Shown piece by piece: positions 19,974 to 29,259 of a stretch of DNA of 64,000 bases. Within the stretch, counting starts at the first letter, position 1, and each line of letters opens with the position of its first letter. Under the pieces are notes generated by a model. It was not told the origin of the DNA. It saw only the letters and a list, made by a program, of their open reading frames with translations, and did no database searches. Made by a program: the position numbers and the translations under genes. Source of the DNA: Prochlorococcus marinus CUG1416 (GTDB lineage Bacteria > Cyanobacteriota > Cyanobacteriia > PCC-6307 > Cyanobiaceae). The stretch is from positions 82,563-146,562 of the forward strand of contig NZ_JAAORM010000004.1 of assembly GCF_017695965.1 (NCBI RefSeq). Direction: 5' to 3'.

Positions 19974-21386
19974 TTAATTAATTCGAACACCTAATTGATC
20001 TTTTTCGAAACATGAATCTAATATTTCTTTAAAATCTTGCAAGACTTCAAGAGACCTTTTTTGGTATGCTTTATAACGTATTTTTTTGTCCTTTATTTTA
20101 TTGTTTAGTTCTGGCACTAATCCAAATGAGGGAGGAATTGGTTGGAATTTATTTTTTTTCTGATTAGACATTATTATATTTTTATTGCTAATAAAGTTCA
20201 TCAGAGAGCCTATCATTGATTGCTTAGGGAAAGTAACTGGACTTTTATTCATTGCTAGTAAAGAGGCATTAATGCCAGCTAGTAAACCTCCCGCAGCAGC
20301 AGCGGCATAACCTTCAGTACCTGTTATTTGGCCAGCGGCAAGAAGTGAATCTCTTTTTAAAAATTGAAGTGTTGGCAAAAGTAGTTTAGGAGATTCTAAA
20401 AATGTATTCCTATGCATTACACCAAAACGAACAAACTCAGCTTTTTCTAAACCAGGAATCATTCTAAATATTCTTTTTTGTTCTGACCATTTGAGGTTAG
20501 TCTGGAAACCAACCATATTTAGTAATTTGCCTTCTAAATCTTCTTTTCTTAATTGAACAATTGCATGGGGTCTCTTTTTTAATCTATTTTCTCTATCGAA
20601 TAAATCTCCCCATTCTGGATTCCATAAACCAATAGATTTCAAAGGTCCAAATCGCATTGTTTCAACACCTCTTCTAGCTATTTCTTCAATGGGTAAACAA
20701 GCTTCAAAGAAATTTGCAGATTCTTTTTCGAAATCTTTCAAAGAGGCCTGATTACCTTCAATTAATTCATTCCTAAAATTTATATATTCATTTTCGTTCA
20801 TTGGACAATTTAAATATGCTGGATCACCTTTATCGTATCTGCTTGCCTTAAAGACTATTTTATGGTCAATAGTATCACCATAGATAATTGGGCTCGCTGC
20901 ATCAAAAAAATGACAAGAATCTATACCTGTGAAATTTTTAATCTTGCTACCTAATTCATCTGATGTTAATGGCCCAGTAGCAAGTACGGTTATATTTTCT
21001 TTACCAGGTAGATCTAATTGTTCAATTTTTTTTATTTCAATTAAAGGATGACTTGATAAAACTTCTGTCAAGCATTTACTAAATTTTGATCTATCAACAG
21101 CTAAAGCACCTCCCGCAGGGACAGAGAACTTGTCTGCTGTATTTATTATCAAAGAGTTAAATGTTCTTAATTCTGCTTGCAAAAGGCCCGCGGCCCTATC
21201 GGGACTTAAGGCCCCAAAACTATTACTACAAACCAATTCACCAAAGTCTCCAGTGTGATGAGCTGGAGTTAGATGAAAAGGCCTCATTTCAATTAATTCA
21301 ACGGGGATACCTGCATTAGCTATTTGCCAAGCAGCTTCACTACCAGCAAGACCAGCTCCTATTACAATTACCTTTTTATTAATCAA
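19974..21386 (-). CDS. trmFO: tRNA m5U54 methyltransferase, folate-dependent (TrmFO)
   Basis: At 470 residues it matches TrmFO/Gid: FAD motif [20 protein letters not shown], then [39 protein letters not shown]. It methylates U54 in the tRNA T-loop using methylenetetrahydrofolate. The gene begins 23 bp downstream of psbY on the same strand. Confidence 0.96.
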   Translation of the reverse strand: MINKKVIVIGAGLAGSEAAWQIANAGIPVELIEMRPFHLTPAHHTGDFGELVCSNSFGALSPDRAAGLLQAELRTFNSLIINTADKFSVPAGGALAVDRSKFSKCLTEVLSSHPLIEIKKIEQLDLPGKENITVLATGPLTSDELGSKIKNFTGIDSCHFFDAASPIIYGDTIDHKIVFKASRYDKGDPAYLNCPMNENEYINFRNELIEGNQASLKDFEKESANFFEACLPIEEIARRGVETMRFGPLKSIGLWNPEWGDLFDRENRLKKRPHAIVQLRKEDLEGKLLNMVGFQTNLKWSEQKRIFRMIPGLEKAEFVRFGVMHRNTFLESPKLLLPTLQFLKRDSLLAAGQITGTEGYAAAAAGGLLAGINASLLAMNKSPVTFPKQSMIGSLMNFISNKNIIMSNQKKNKFQPIPPSFGLVPELNNKIKDKKIRYKAYQKRSLEVLQDFKEILDSCFEKDQLGVRIN

Positions 21387-21409
21387 TTAATTAAATTAAT
21401 TAATTATTA

Positions 21410-21523
21410 TTATTTATCTCCGAATTGTCTATCCCATTGTTCTCTCGCAGGTTTTTGAATATTGAAAACAACCCATGCAACTGCAGCGATTATTGGGGCA
21501 AAGACGACAATAGCTCTTAACAT
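21410..21523 (-). CDS. psbY: Photosystem II protein PsbY
   Basis: A 37-residue single-helix protein reads on the reverse strand: [20 protein letters not shown] then [12 protein letters not shown]. The helix is followed by the NIQKPAREQ motif typical of cyanobacterial PsbY. PsbY is a peripheral subunit of photosystem II next to cytochrome b559. It stands upstream of trmFO. Confidence 0.85.
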   Translation of the reverse strand: MLRAIVVFAPIIAAVAWVVFNIQKPAREQWDRQFGDK

Positions 21524-21700
21524 TTAAAAAAATTTTGTTATTTACTTAATATCTTAACTATTATCTGTAAACAAAGAGTGAATTTTTGATTTTTTATTTA
21601 ATAAGTTAAGAATTGTATTTCAATTGTTCAAGTTAAAATAATAAGTTGTTTTTTTTACCTTAAAAAGGGATAATTTCATATGTACTCAATTTTACAAAAT

Positions 21701-21772
21701 GGGTCGCTAGCTCAGCGGTAGAGCATCCGGCTTTTAACCGGCTGGTCCTGAGTTCGAATCTCAGGCGACCCA
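21701..21772 (+). tRNA. trnK-UUU: tRNA-Lys (UUU)
   Basis: The 72 bases fold as a tRNA: acceptor GGGTCGC pairs with GCGACCC, discriminator A. D arm has AGCTCAGCGGTAGAGC. The anticodon loop CTTTTAA gives UUU. The T arm has GTTCGAATC. No CCA is encoded. Confidence 0.95.
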
Positions 21773-22300
21773 CATCTTAATAATTGAGTCCTTAAATCGA
21801 ATATATTTCAAGAAATAACTCCATCGATCTAATACCATTTTGGGCTTGTTCAATACTTCAGCTGTATTTTATTTTTTTATCGTTACCAAACGCTGAATAT
21901 AAGTTATTAGTTCACTAATCAAGTATAAAAAATCTTCTAAAAGCAAGAATTAATAAATTCTCTAGGCCTTCGAATTTAATTTTTTTTGCCATACTTAACA
22001 AATTTGATCCAGAACAAATAATTGTTAGGATCTAGTTCAAGAAACAATTTTAAAAAATTATCAATAAATGGCCAGATAGTTATAGAAATGCACGATACAA
22101 CAGGTCAAGAGTTAATTGATTAATATTCCACGGACAATTATTGAACTAAAAACCATTATTTGATACAGATTTAGAACACTATTGCCACTTTCAAAGAGGA
22201 CTAAATAAAAAAACCACTATTTTCAAAAAATACAGGGGAAATACTTTACAAAGCTTCATAAATGCTGTTACAATCATTTACATAACTTTAATTTATTATT
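21773..22300. other. 528-bp AT-rich spacer between tRNA-Lys and the hli gene
   Basis: I see no open frame with a credible start, no tRNA and no strong hairpin here. The right end must hold the promoter of the short hli gene that follows. Several short TTTTTT and AAAAAA runs are present but no stem-loop is clearly joined to them. Confidence 0.4.
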
Positions 22301-22408
22301 ATGACTCCTGAAGCAGAACGTTTTAATGGTTGGGCAGCTATGTTAGGTTTCGTAGCAGCTGTTGGTGCTTATGTAACTACAGGTCAAATTATTCCTGGCT
22401 GGTTCTAA
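22301..22408 (+). CDS. hli: High-light-inducible protein, short form
   Basis: This 35-residue protein is one chlorophyll-binding helix: AERFNGWAAMLGFVAAVGAY, followed by TTGQIIPGWF. It keeps the ExxNGxxAMxGF pattern of the CAB/ELIP/HLIP family. HLIPs protect photosystems and bind chlorophyll and carotenoids under light or nutrient stress. A terminator hairpin lies about 190 bp downstream. Confidence 0.92.
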   Translation: MTPEAERFNGWAAMLGFVAAVGAYVTTGQIIPGWF

Positions 22409-22595
22409 ATCCTTCACAGTAATTACTTCTTTAATTTTTTATATATTTTTTATATGTATAAAAAATTACTAGTTAACTGCATAATGAGCAAACAGATGTT
22501 TGGCCATGATTGGTAAATTCAAAGCTGTTATAAACTACGGTCTATTTAGCTTATTTTTACTACAATTTTTTGTTTTTTATTTACAAATAACTATA

Positions 22596-22628
22596 AAACT
22601 CTGATTAATATCAGGGTTTTTTTTTTCT
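22596..22628 (+). terminator. Rho-independent terminator downstream of hli
   Basis: The stem CTCTGAT pairs with ATCAGGG around a TAAT loop and is followed by a run of ten T residues. It would end the hli transcript after a long 3' tail. Confidence 0.75.
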
Positions 22629-22646
22629 AAAGCTTGAAAATCTACA

Positions 22647-22802
22647 TTAAAAATTCTTTAAATTAATTTTTCTATTTGATTGGTTTTCATCTATATTATC
22701 CAGACATTTTGAACATAGCAAATGCCCCTTTTTTTTCCAAAATGTTTTAGTTGATCTTTCTATATCTTTTCTGCAAATCAAACATTTAAATATTGGAGAC
22801 AT
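22647..22802 (-). CDS. Small zinc-finger-like protein (two CxxC pairs)
   Basis: The reverse strand encodes 51 residues with a clear start (MSPIFKCLICRKDIERSTKT) and a second pair LLCSKCLD. The CxxC-x19-CxxC arrangement fits a single zinc ribbon. It is convergent with hli and the terminator lies just beyond its 3' end. No further function can be inferred. Confidence 0.65.
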   Translation of the reverse strand: MSPIFKCLICRKDIERSTKTFWKKKGHLLCSKCLDNIDENQSNRKINLKNF

Positions 22803-22954
22803 TAATTAGTTATGTAGTTTCAAAAAAAGATCATTCAAAATTTTTTTATTTTTAATTTTTCAAACATTTGTTCTAAAATATAAAACATAACTCACATTGA
22901 GATGATCTAAAATGCTGAGAATACTTATTCATCAAATAGATCTATTTGACACAA

Positions 22955-23716
22955 ATGAGAATTAAAATAAAAACCTTCATATATCTTCCCTTAATTATAG
23001 CAACATATACGATAATGAATCCTGTACAAGGAGGTTATGGAGGAGAAGGGACTAAAAATAAAGCCGAGAAAATATCTAAATATAAGACACAAATATTTAT
23101 TAACTATGTCAACTTAACGGTCAACTTCTTAAATGCCACTGAAGAAAAAAATGAAAGACATATGATATTGTTCACAAACTGTCAGAAGCTTCTCAATGGT
23201 AATAAAAAGACAGTGAAAGGAAAAGATAAAAAAAATCTTATGTCTTGTACAAACCTCATGAAAAAAGGCACTTACTATAAGGAGACTAATTCACCTCCTA
23301 TGGATTCTCTTCAAAAATTTAAAACTACAAAAAAAGATCTCAACAACATTATTTATCCAGAAAGCAATAATTTTAAAAACAAAAATAATATTAAAACAAA
23401 CGAGGATCTAGAAAATATAAGGCTAAAGGAACTTAAAGAAGAGCAGTTTAAAAGATTGCAAGAAAAACAACTGAAAAAACTTGAGGAAAAACAGCTTAAA
23501 GAAAAACTTCTTAAAGAAAAAATGCTTAAGCAGCTGAAAGAAAAGCAACTTAGAGAATTAAGAGAACTTCAAGAAAGACAGATTAGGGAACTTGATGAAA
23601 AAAAAGTCAAACAACTTGAACAAAAAATGCTACAGGAGCTTAAAGAAAGAAGAATAGAAGATTACAAAAATAGACAAAAAAGAATTAAGAAAGATTCAAA
23701 TTTACTATTTAATTAA
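22955..23716 (+). CDS. Secreted protein with a long charged Lys/Glu/Leu coiled-coil tail
   Basis: I use the ATG at 22955, not the in-frame TTG 9 bp upstream. A signal peptide (about residues 1-27) is followed by a short Cys-containing region and then a coiled coil (about residues 155-250) made of units such as LKEKQL, REL and QEKQL. The C-terminus KKDSNLLFN is almost the same as that of the protein at 25186 (KKSTNLMFN), so the two are related in architecture. Function unknown. Confidence 0.65.
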   Translation: MRIKIKTFIYLPLIIATYTIMNPVQGGYGGEGTKNKAEKISKYKTQIFINYVNLTVNFLNATEEKNERHMILFTNCQKLLNGNKKTVKGKDKKNLMSCTNLMKKGTYYKETNSPPMDSLQKFKTTKKDLNNIIYPESNNFKNKNNIKTNEDLENIRLKELKEEQFKRLQEKQLKKLEEKQLKEKLLKEKMLKQLKEKQLRELRELQERQIRELDEKKVKQLEQKMLQELKERRIEDYKNRQKRIKKDSNLLFN

Positions 23717-23762
23717 ATAATTAACAATCTAGATAATTATTAAAACTATTTTTAATTCTTCC

Positions 23763-24617
23763 TTATTCAGAATCAACAGATTCAGATCCTGATTCAATTT
23801 CAGGTCTTGTTATTTTTACTCCTGAGAATAATAGTTTTCCATCTTCGACCCAAGTGTAATCTGGAGGATTGAAATTATCTAGACGTCCATGGAATACAAA
23901 TTGATTTGTATTTCCACAATCATCTTTATAAAATGCATCGATAGCTGTTGTTTTGAAATTTTGAGCTTTTTTCTGACTAAGAGGAATCAAGAAATCTCTT
24001 AACCAAAAATCATCAGAATCTTTAAATCTTAATCTAACCTCATTATCTTTTCCAGTAACCAAACTTATAAGTTCTGATTCTCTATCTGAAGAAATGCAAT
24101 TTGGTTTATTAGAATTATTAGTGATAAGAGTTGATGGTGCAGTTATTGAAAGTCTATATAACATCTTTCTCTCTCTAGTTCTCCATTTAACTCTTGAATT
24201 CACTATAAAGCCTTCAAATTCTCCATCCTTTGAAAAAATTTCACCTGATCTAACATCTAATTTACTTTTACTTACAGCAACTGGTAATAAAGGTGCTACA
24301 TATTCGCCAGCAGCTTCTGCTAATTCTCTTGCTAATTTAGCTGCTTTCTTTGCTGCTTTTTCTTCGGCTTCTATTCTCTCTTTTCTTACTTTATTTTCGG
24401 AATTTTTGTCCATTTGGACAAATCTCGTTTCCCCTCCAGCGCCTTCTATATACCCATAAATTTTACCCGTGTCTTTATCTGTATAAACTTCAAATCCCTC
24501 TTGCATCCTGTCATTTTTCAAAGGTCTTAGGTTTTCAGCTACTTTAGGTCCTGAAACTACAATCGCAAGAAAAGCTACTGCAAAAGAACCGCCTATAAGG
24601 TACCACCACTTATTCAT
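23763..24617 (-). CDS. Membrane-anchored hypothetical protein
   Basis: This 284-residue protein has one N-terminal membrane helix (about residues 5-23: LIGGSFAVAFLAIVV). An Ala/Lys/Glu-rich helix follows (about 80-108), then a beta-rich domain (about 115-270) with two Cys (NCISS and DDCGN). It probably faces the periplasm or lumen. I recognise no family. Confidence 0.7.
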   Translation of the reverse strand: MNKWWYLIGGSFAVAFLAIVVSGPKVAENLRPLKNDRMQEGFEVYTDKDTGKIYGYIEGAGGETRFVQMDKNSENKVRKERIEAEEKAAKKAAKLARELAEAAGEYVAPLLPVAVSKSKLDVRSGEIFSKDGEFEGFIVNSRVKWRTRERKMLYRLSITAPSTLITNNSNKPNCISSDRESELISLVTGKDNEVRLRFKDSDDFWLRDFLIPLSQKKAQNFKTTAIDAFYKDDCGNTNQFVFHGRLDNFNPPDYTWVEDGKLLFSGVKITRPEIESGSESVDSE

Positions 24618-24771
24618 AACTAAAGAGAACCTAAAATTTCAGTAATTAAAATTATCCACTTTATTTCTAGCAATTTTATTAAAGATTACAAATCTTTAAT
24701 AAATAATATAAACAAGGGTAGTTTGCTTATGAAATAGTCGAAAATTAAAAAAAATTAAAAAAATAAAAAAA

Positions 24772-25107
24772 ATGTTTAAGAAAATCATCTCAGCTTTATC
24801 TATTTTTACTTTACTAAGTTTTGGAGGAATGAATAGTATCGAAGCAAAAGAAAAACCTGCACAATGGCTTGCTGTGACTGCAGATGGAGTACCTGGTTCT
24901 GCTCCAAGCCCAAATACCATTAAAGATACAGGAAAAGGCAAGAAAATATCGAGAAAAAAGTGTAAGAAAAATGGTCGTGCAATTGGCGCTATCGCGGGAG
25001 GACTTTTTGGTGCTTCCAGAGGTAAAAACGCTAAAAGTGCAGCAGCTGGAGCAATTGTTGGCGCAGGTGTGGGGGCCGCAGCTGGTTCAGCATTAGATGA
25101 TTGTTGA
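24772..25107 (+). CDS. Secreted glycine-zipper protein
   Basis: The 111-residue product has a signal peptide (about 1-25), a basic stretch KKISRKKCKKNGR and a C-terminal glycine zipper: AIGAIAGGLFGASRGK then AAGAIVGAGVGAAAG. This is the 17-kDa-antigen/YMGG type that inserts in or associates with the outer membrane. It ends 78 bp before the repeat protein. Confidence 0.75.
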   Translation: MFKKIISALSIFTLLSFGGMNSIEAKEKPAQWLAVTADGVPGSAPSPNTIKDTGKGKKISRKKCKKNGRAIGAIAGGLFGASRGKNAKSAAAGAIVGAGVGAAAGSALDDC

Positions 25108-25185
25108 TAAGTTTTGAATCTACTAAATTTAAAAAATAAAAAAATTTATATTTATAAAAAATCTAAATCCAAACACAGGAGTTTG

Positions 25186-25932
25186 ATGAAGATTTTTTTA
25201 TTTTCGTTCTTTTTTTTATCTTCTCAAAGCCTACTAGCAGAATATGATTTTGATGGTATTTACCGATCTCAATTTTTATTGCCTTTCAAGGATTTCTATA
25301 GAGAAAAGTGCCCTAAAGATTTGCCAATAACAATTGAACTAGAAATTAAAAAAAATAAAATCAAAGGAGAAATTTACAATACTTCATTATGCGATGGGTA
25401 TCAAGACGCTTCAATTACTGGTGAAATAGATATCTATGGAAATTTTATCAAAACAAAATTCAAGCATTCAAGTATTAATGGCAGAAGGGAAGATGCTTAT
25501 AAAATCGAAGGAAATCTTTCTGGTGAGTTAATTCTTAAAAGCAAAGCTAAGTTTTTATATAGAAATCAGAAATTCTCTTTAACAAAATATAAATCCGAGA
25601 AAAATAATGAAACAACTTTATTTAAGGGAAAGGAAGATCAGAAAGATTTAGAGCTAAAAGAGTTAAAACAAAAACAGCTTAAAGATCAGAAAGATTTAGA
25701 GCTAAAAGAGTTAAAACAAAAACAGCTTAAAGATCAGAAAGATTTAGAGCTAAAAGAGTTAAAACAAAAACAGCTTAAAGATCAGAAAGATTTAGAGCTA
25801 AAAGAGTTAAAACAAAAACAGCTTAAAGATCAGAAAGATTTAGAGCTAAAAGAGTTAAAACAAAAACAGCTTAAGAATTTGAGGAATAAACAAGAAACAT
25901 TGAAAAAAAGTACAAATTTAATGTTTAACTAA
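25186..25932 (+). CDS. Secreted protein with five perfect 16-residue repeats
   Basis: I place the start at ATG 25186 because CAGGAG lies about 6 bp upstream and the product then begins with a signal peptide (MKIFLFSFFFLSSQSLLA). A beta-rich domain (about 20-145) with two Cys follows. Then come five tandem copies of DQKDLELKELKQKQLK, predicted as an extended charged helix, and the tail KKSTNLMFN shared with the gene at 22955. The longer TTG-started frame (25114) lacks this logic. Function unknown. Confidence 0.7.
   Translation: MKIFLFSFFFLSSQSLLAEYDFDGIYRSQFLLPFKDFYREKCPKDLPITIELEIKKNKIKGEIYNTSLCDGYQDASITGEIDIYGNFIKTKFKHSSINGRREDAYKIEGNLSGELILKSKAKFLYRNQKFSLTKYKSEKNNETTLFKGKEDQKDLELKELKQKQLKDQKDLELKELKQKQLKDQKDLELKELKQKQLKDQKDLELKELKQKQLKDQKDLELKELKQKQLKNLRNKQETLKKSTNLMFN
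25636..25875 (+). repeat. Five in-frame 48-bp tandem repeats (coding)
   Basis: Five consecutive 48-base units begin at 25636, 25684, 25732, 25780 and 25828. They are identical at the base level except for the last base of the fifth unit. Identity at silent positions points to recent expansion or ongoing gene conversion. Confidence 0.97.
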
Positions 25933-25963
25933 AAAAGACCTGACAAATTGTCAGATCTTTTTA
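25931..25963. terminator. Bidirectional terminator between the repeat protein and porin 1
   Basis: AAAAGACCTGAC pairs with GTCAGATCTTTT (one mismatch) around a short loop, with A and T runs on either side. It can serve the rightward repeat gene and the leftward porin. Confidence 0.8.
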
Positions 25964-25993
25964 AGAACTTAATTAATTAAGAAAGATATTAGT

Positions 25994-27184
25994 TTAGAAA
26001 CTGAATGATGTTTTAACCATTAAACCGGTCTCATCATCAGTACCTGAAGCGAACTCTTTTGTATAAATTAATGGAGTGATAGTCATTCCATCATTTAATT
26101 CGTATGAATAGAAAGCTTCATACATTAATAATTCATCATCAAGAGTACTGTTATCAACAGTATGTTGCTTAGTTCCAACTGCAATCCCAGCAGTACCAGG
26201 TCCTATTTCATCCCACTGTAATCCAACAAACCATGCTGATGAATCAGTATCTTTAGGAGTAAGAGATGGGATTTCACTGTCAGCAGCTTCATAACCAACG
26301 CTTATAGATGGTAGACCTTCTCCAGAAGGAGTGTAGTAACCATTGAGGGCCCAAACATTAGTATCAGTTACAGCTGTATTAAATGTAGGGTTCTCTTTAT
26401 AAGCATAAGTGAATGAAGCACCGTAGTTATCTGCTGAATAAGCAATTTGTCCTGCAAGAGCATCATCACCTTCTTCGGTCATGAGTCCATCTGCATTACT
26501 TCCTTCACCTGTATAGCCGAAAGCAGCAGTAAAGCCATTACCTACATCATAACTAGCACCAAATGCGGTTCCTCCTCCACCATTAAGAGCTGAATAGTTG
26601 TTACCACAATCATCTAATGTGTTAGATGGGCCTCCGTAAACACAAGCGGTATTAAAGAGTAAACTTCCGTCTGTATTATCACCAACGAAAGCTGTTGTTT
26701 TTGTTCCAATTGGGAATGTATAAGAAACCCCGTCAAGAGTTAATACATCAGTGGTATCGTTTCCATCAAATTCAACAGTACCAGCCTTAGCGGAATTACC
26801 TGCATCAATTGAAATATCTAGTGAATCTTCACCTGTAAAAGTTGTATTCAAGTCAATCTGGAAACTGTATGTACCCATAAAAGCATCATCAGTTTTTGAT
26901 GTACCACCATCTACAGCGCCTAAGTACATGTCAGCACTAAATGATGCAGTTGTTGTTTCAGAGAAACCACCATCATGACTATTACTGCCAACGATACCCT
27001 CACCACCTGCAAGTAGTTGAGTTTCATTTGCATCAACTTTGTTAAAAGAATTAGCAAACTCTATGGAATCTACATCAGAGTAGTTTGAAATATCATTCAA
27101 ATTTACTTCAGAAGCACTTACAGCTAATGGAGTCATAAGACCCAAAGCTGCAGGCGCTACAAGCAAACTCTTAAAAAGTTTCAT
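25994..27184 (-). CDS. som: Cyanobacterial outer-membrane porin (SOM-like) without SLH domain, copy 1
   Basis: The 396-residue protein has a signal peptide ending VSASE and a beta-rich, Gly/Asp-rich barrel. It ends in KTSFSF, the terminal-Phe signal for outer-membrane insertion. The conserved block SETTTASFSADMYLGAVDGG opens the barrel. The SLH domain usual in SOM porins is missing between signal and barrel. Its leader carries a Yfr1-type target over the ribosome-binding site. The neighbouring porin is a close paralogue. Confidence 0.88.
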   Translation of the reverse strand: MKLFKSLLVAPAALGLMTPLAVSASEVNLNDISNYSDVDSIEFANSFNKVDANETQLLAGGEGIVGSNSHDGGFSETTTASFSADMYLGAVDGGTSKTDDAFMGTYSFQIDLNTTFTGEDSLDISIDAGNSAKAGTVEFDGNDTTDVLTLDGVSYTFPIGTKTTAFVGDNTDGSLLFNTACVYGGPSNTLDDCGNNYSALNGGGGTAFGASYDVGNGFTAAFGYTGEGSNADGLMTEEGDDALAGQIAYSADNYGASFTYAYKENPTFNTAVTDTNVWALNGYYTPSGEGLPSISVGYEAADSEIPSLTPKDTDSSAWFVGLQWDEIGPGTAGIAVGTKQHTVDNSTLDDELLMYEAFYSYELNDGMTITPLIYTKEFASGTDDETGLMVKTSFSF

Positions 27185-27190
27185 AAAAAT

Positions 27191-27200
27191 TCCTCACACA
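27191..27200 (-). promoter_or_regulatory. Yfr1-type sRNA target over the ribosome-binding site of porin 1
   Basis: On the mRNA strand the leader reads TGTGTGAGGA 6 bases before the ATG. GUGUGAGGA is complementary to the UCCUCACAC core of the Yfr1 small RNA. Yfr1 is known to repress two outer-membrane porins in Prochlorococcus. The GAGGA is also the Shine-Dalgarno sequence, so pairing would block translation. Confidence 0.75.
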
Positions 27201-27280
27201 GAAATTACATATACTTAAAAATAAGTTAAAAATAAATAATTTTCAAGTTGTTGTAGACAAATAACTAGCTGTCCTTACGA

Positions 27281-27314
27281 AAAAAGAGACCTGCTGATGA
27301 GCAGGTCTCTTTTG
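27281..27314 (-). terminator. Rho-independent terminator of porin 2
   Basis: A perfect stem AAAAGAGACCTGCT/AGCAGGTCTCTTTT closes a GATG loop. It lies 34 bp beyond the stop of the leftward porin at 27348, between the two porins. Confidence 0.9.
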
Positions 27315-27347
27315 TGTGTTGGAGATTTCTAGATTTAGTTGTTAAAT

Positions 27348-28508
27348 TTAGAAGCTGAAAGATGTCTTAACCATTACGCCAGTTGCATCATCTTGACCTG
27401 ATACATTGCTTTCCTTAGTGTAAACCACTGGTGTAATTGTCATACCATCATTAACTGGGTATGAGTAATAAGCTTCGTACATGTACTCTTCATCCTTACC
27501 TTCAACAGTGTTGCTGTGACCCATTGCCACACCAAGAGAACCTGGTCCAACTTCATCCCACTGTAAACCGACGAAGAAACTTGTAATTTCATCTTCAGAT
27601 GTAGCATTACCGTCTTCACCGAATTCATAACCAACACTGATAGATGGTAGACCTTCTCCATCAGGAGTGTAGTAACCGTTTAAAGCAGTGAAAGTATCAT
27701 CCTTAGTACCATCTTCGATGTTTGCATAAGTTACTGATAAACCGTAGTTGTCACCAGTGTAAGCACCGTTAAGAGCATACTTATCTGTTGACTCTTCAGT
27801 CATAAGACCTTTAGCTTCTTCACCTTCTGTAGCCTGATAACCAATAGCAGTAGAGAATCCGTTACCGAAATCATAACTAGCTCCTGTAGCTACACCACCA
27901 AGAGTGATTCCAGCATTTACGTTACCGCAATCATCAAGTGTGTTTGTTGGTCCACCGTATGTACATGCTGTTGTAAATAGAGCACTACCGTCTCCATTGT
28001 CAGCAACGAATACAGTTGCACCACCAACTGGGAAAGTGTAAGAAACACCATCGACAGTTAATTTATCTTCAGTAGCGTTACCATCAAATTCTGTAACAGA
28101 AGTAGTTGAAGTGGATGTGTTACCAGCATCTAAAGAGATATCAAGTGAATCTTCACCAGTAAAACTTGTGTTTAGATCAATCTGGAAACCATAAGTTGCC
28201 ATGAGTGGATCGTTTGAAGCTGATGTTCCACCATCAACGGCACCTAGATAAAAGTCAGCGCTAAATGATGCTGTTGTTGTTTCAGAGAAGCTACCAGCTT
28301 CAATTTCATTCATTCTTACTTCTAATCCATCAACACGACTGTTTGTAACAGCTAGTTCTTTTGGATAGAATTCACTAATGTTCTGTACTTCTTCAGAAGA
28401 AGAGTAAGCAGAAACCTCAGCAATATTAAGCTCATTAGCTGTTGCAGACATTGGTGCTAGAAGACCTAATGTTGCAGGAGCTATAAGCAAGCTTTTGAAA
28501 AGCTTCAT
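27348..28508 (-). CDS. som: Cyanobacterial outer-membrane porin (SOM-like) without SLH domain, copy 2
   Basis: I use the ATG at 28508 (MKLFKSLLIAPATLG), preceded by GAGGAAATTT. The frame extends 10 codons upstream but that would bury the ribosome-binding site. Signal peptide, then RVDGLEVRMNEIEAGSFSET (a remnant of the short coiled coil that follows SLH in SOM porins), then the barrel ending in KTSFSF. It is closely similar to copy 1 over the barrel (for example QIDLNTSFTGEDSLDIS). Probably the main non-specific diffusion porins. Confidence 0.88.
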   Translation of the reverse strand: MKLFKSLLIAPATLGLLAPMSATANELNIAEVSAYSSSEEVQNISEFYPKELAVTNSRVDGLEVRMNEIEAGSFSETTTASFSADFYLGAVDGGTSASNDPLMATYGFQIDLNTSFTGEDSLDISLDAGNTSTSTTSVTEFDGNATEDKLTVDGVSYTFPVGGATVFVADNGDGSALFTTACTYGGPTNTLDDCGNVNAGITLGGVATGASYDFGNGFSTAIGYQATEGEEAKGLMTEESTDKYALNGAYTGDNYGLSVTYANIEDGTKDDTFTALNGYYTPDGEGLPSISVGYEFGEDGNATSEDEITSFFVGLQWDEVGPGSLGVAMGHSNTVEGKDEEYMYEAYYSYPVNDGMTITPVVYTKESNVSGQDDATGVMVKTSFSF

Positions 28509-28513
28509 AAATT

Positions 28514-28522
28514 TCCTCACAC
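28514..28522 (-). promoter_or_regulatory. Yfr1-type sRNA target over the ribosome-binding site of porin 2
   Basis: The mRNA leader reads GTGTGAGGA, the same 9-base complement to the Yfr1 core as in porin 1, ending 5 bases before the ATG. Conservation in both paralogues within otherwise different leaders supports function. Confidence 0.75.
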
Positions 28523-28714
28523 GAAATTTAAAGGACACTTTAAGTTACTGTATTTTCCAGTACAAAATCAAGTATAAATGGCTACATTTATGGAATATTT
28601 GTGACAGTTTATCGATTGCTACATTAAAAAATAACTTCAAAAATATTAATTTTCAATTAATTAATCAACTTAATAAACGTGGCTTTTGAGTATTTTTAAA
28701 AAGTATTTTAAGTT

Positions 28715-28879
28715 TTAAACTTTCTTTGAAATTTTGAATGAAACCTTTTTGGTTTTGTATTTTTTCTTTTTTGTGCTTCCTACCCCATCCACGTACCATC
28801 CAGAGGCTAGTCTTGTATCAATTTCTTCATAACTTTCATTGCGATTTAATTTACTTAAAGATTTTTTTTTATAGTCCAT
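28715..28879 (-). CDS. Small basic hypothetical protein
   Basis: A 54-residue frame on the reverse strand begins MDYKKKSLSKLNRNESYEEI and has a central DTRLASGWYVDGVGS followed by a Lys-rich tail. The ATG is well placed and codon use is normal for the genome, but no family is recognised. Confidence 0.5.
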   Translation of the reverse strand: MDYKKKSLSKLNRNESYEEIDTRLASGWYVDGVGSTKKKKYKTKKVSFKISKKV

Positions 28880-29105
28880 TATTAAATCTTTCAAAAGAAA
28901 ACTATATAAAAATATAGCATTAAAAAAATTATTAAACTTTAAGTTAGGTTAATATCTATTTTGCATGAAAACTGATTTTCATAATTGTCTAATTTGATTT
29001 TTTGAATTCTGTAGAAAAACGAAAAATTTCATATTTTTATCCTCAACAAAAAAATTTATTAGTTATATTTTTAAAAAATTTATTACCTGAGGAGCACAAG
29101 GTTAA

Positions 29106-29210
29106 ATGACTCAACTCAATTTAATTGTCAATTCTCTCCCGCGAGATCTTCTAGAATTTACATTTTTTTTAGCAGTCGGATTTACAGCTGGATCTATAGG
29201 TCTAATTTAA
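29106..29210 (+). CDS. Small single-helix membrane protein
   Basis: This frame encodes 34 residues with one membrane helix: RDLLEFTFFLAVGFTAGSIG. GAGGAG and AAGG lie upstream of the ATG. Size and form resemble small photosynthetic subunits, but the sequence matches none I can name, so no function is claimed. Confidence 0.55.
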   Translation: MTQLNLIVNSLPRDLLEFTFFLAVGFTAGSIGLI

Positions 29211-29259
29211 TTTTATTAAAAAATTTAAGGATAAATTTTAATACTTAAACTTTGATCTA

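Noticed and set aside
24094..24547. Two rightward ORFs of 121 and 65 codons
   Set aside because: Both are mirror frames of the membrane-anchored protein encoded leftward at 23763-24617.
25636..25875. Regular repeats that could suggest a CRISPR array
   Set aside because: The units are directly adjacent without spacers, in frame, and encode a charged helix; no cas genes are near.
28495..28689. A 64-codon ORF antisense to the porin 2 leader
   Set aside because: It overlaps the porin signal peptide and the Yfr1 target and shows no protein-like composition.
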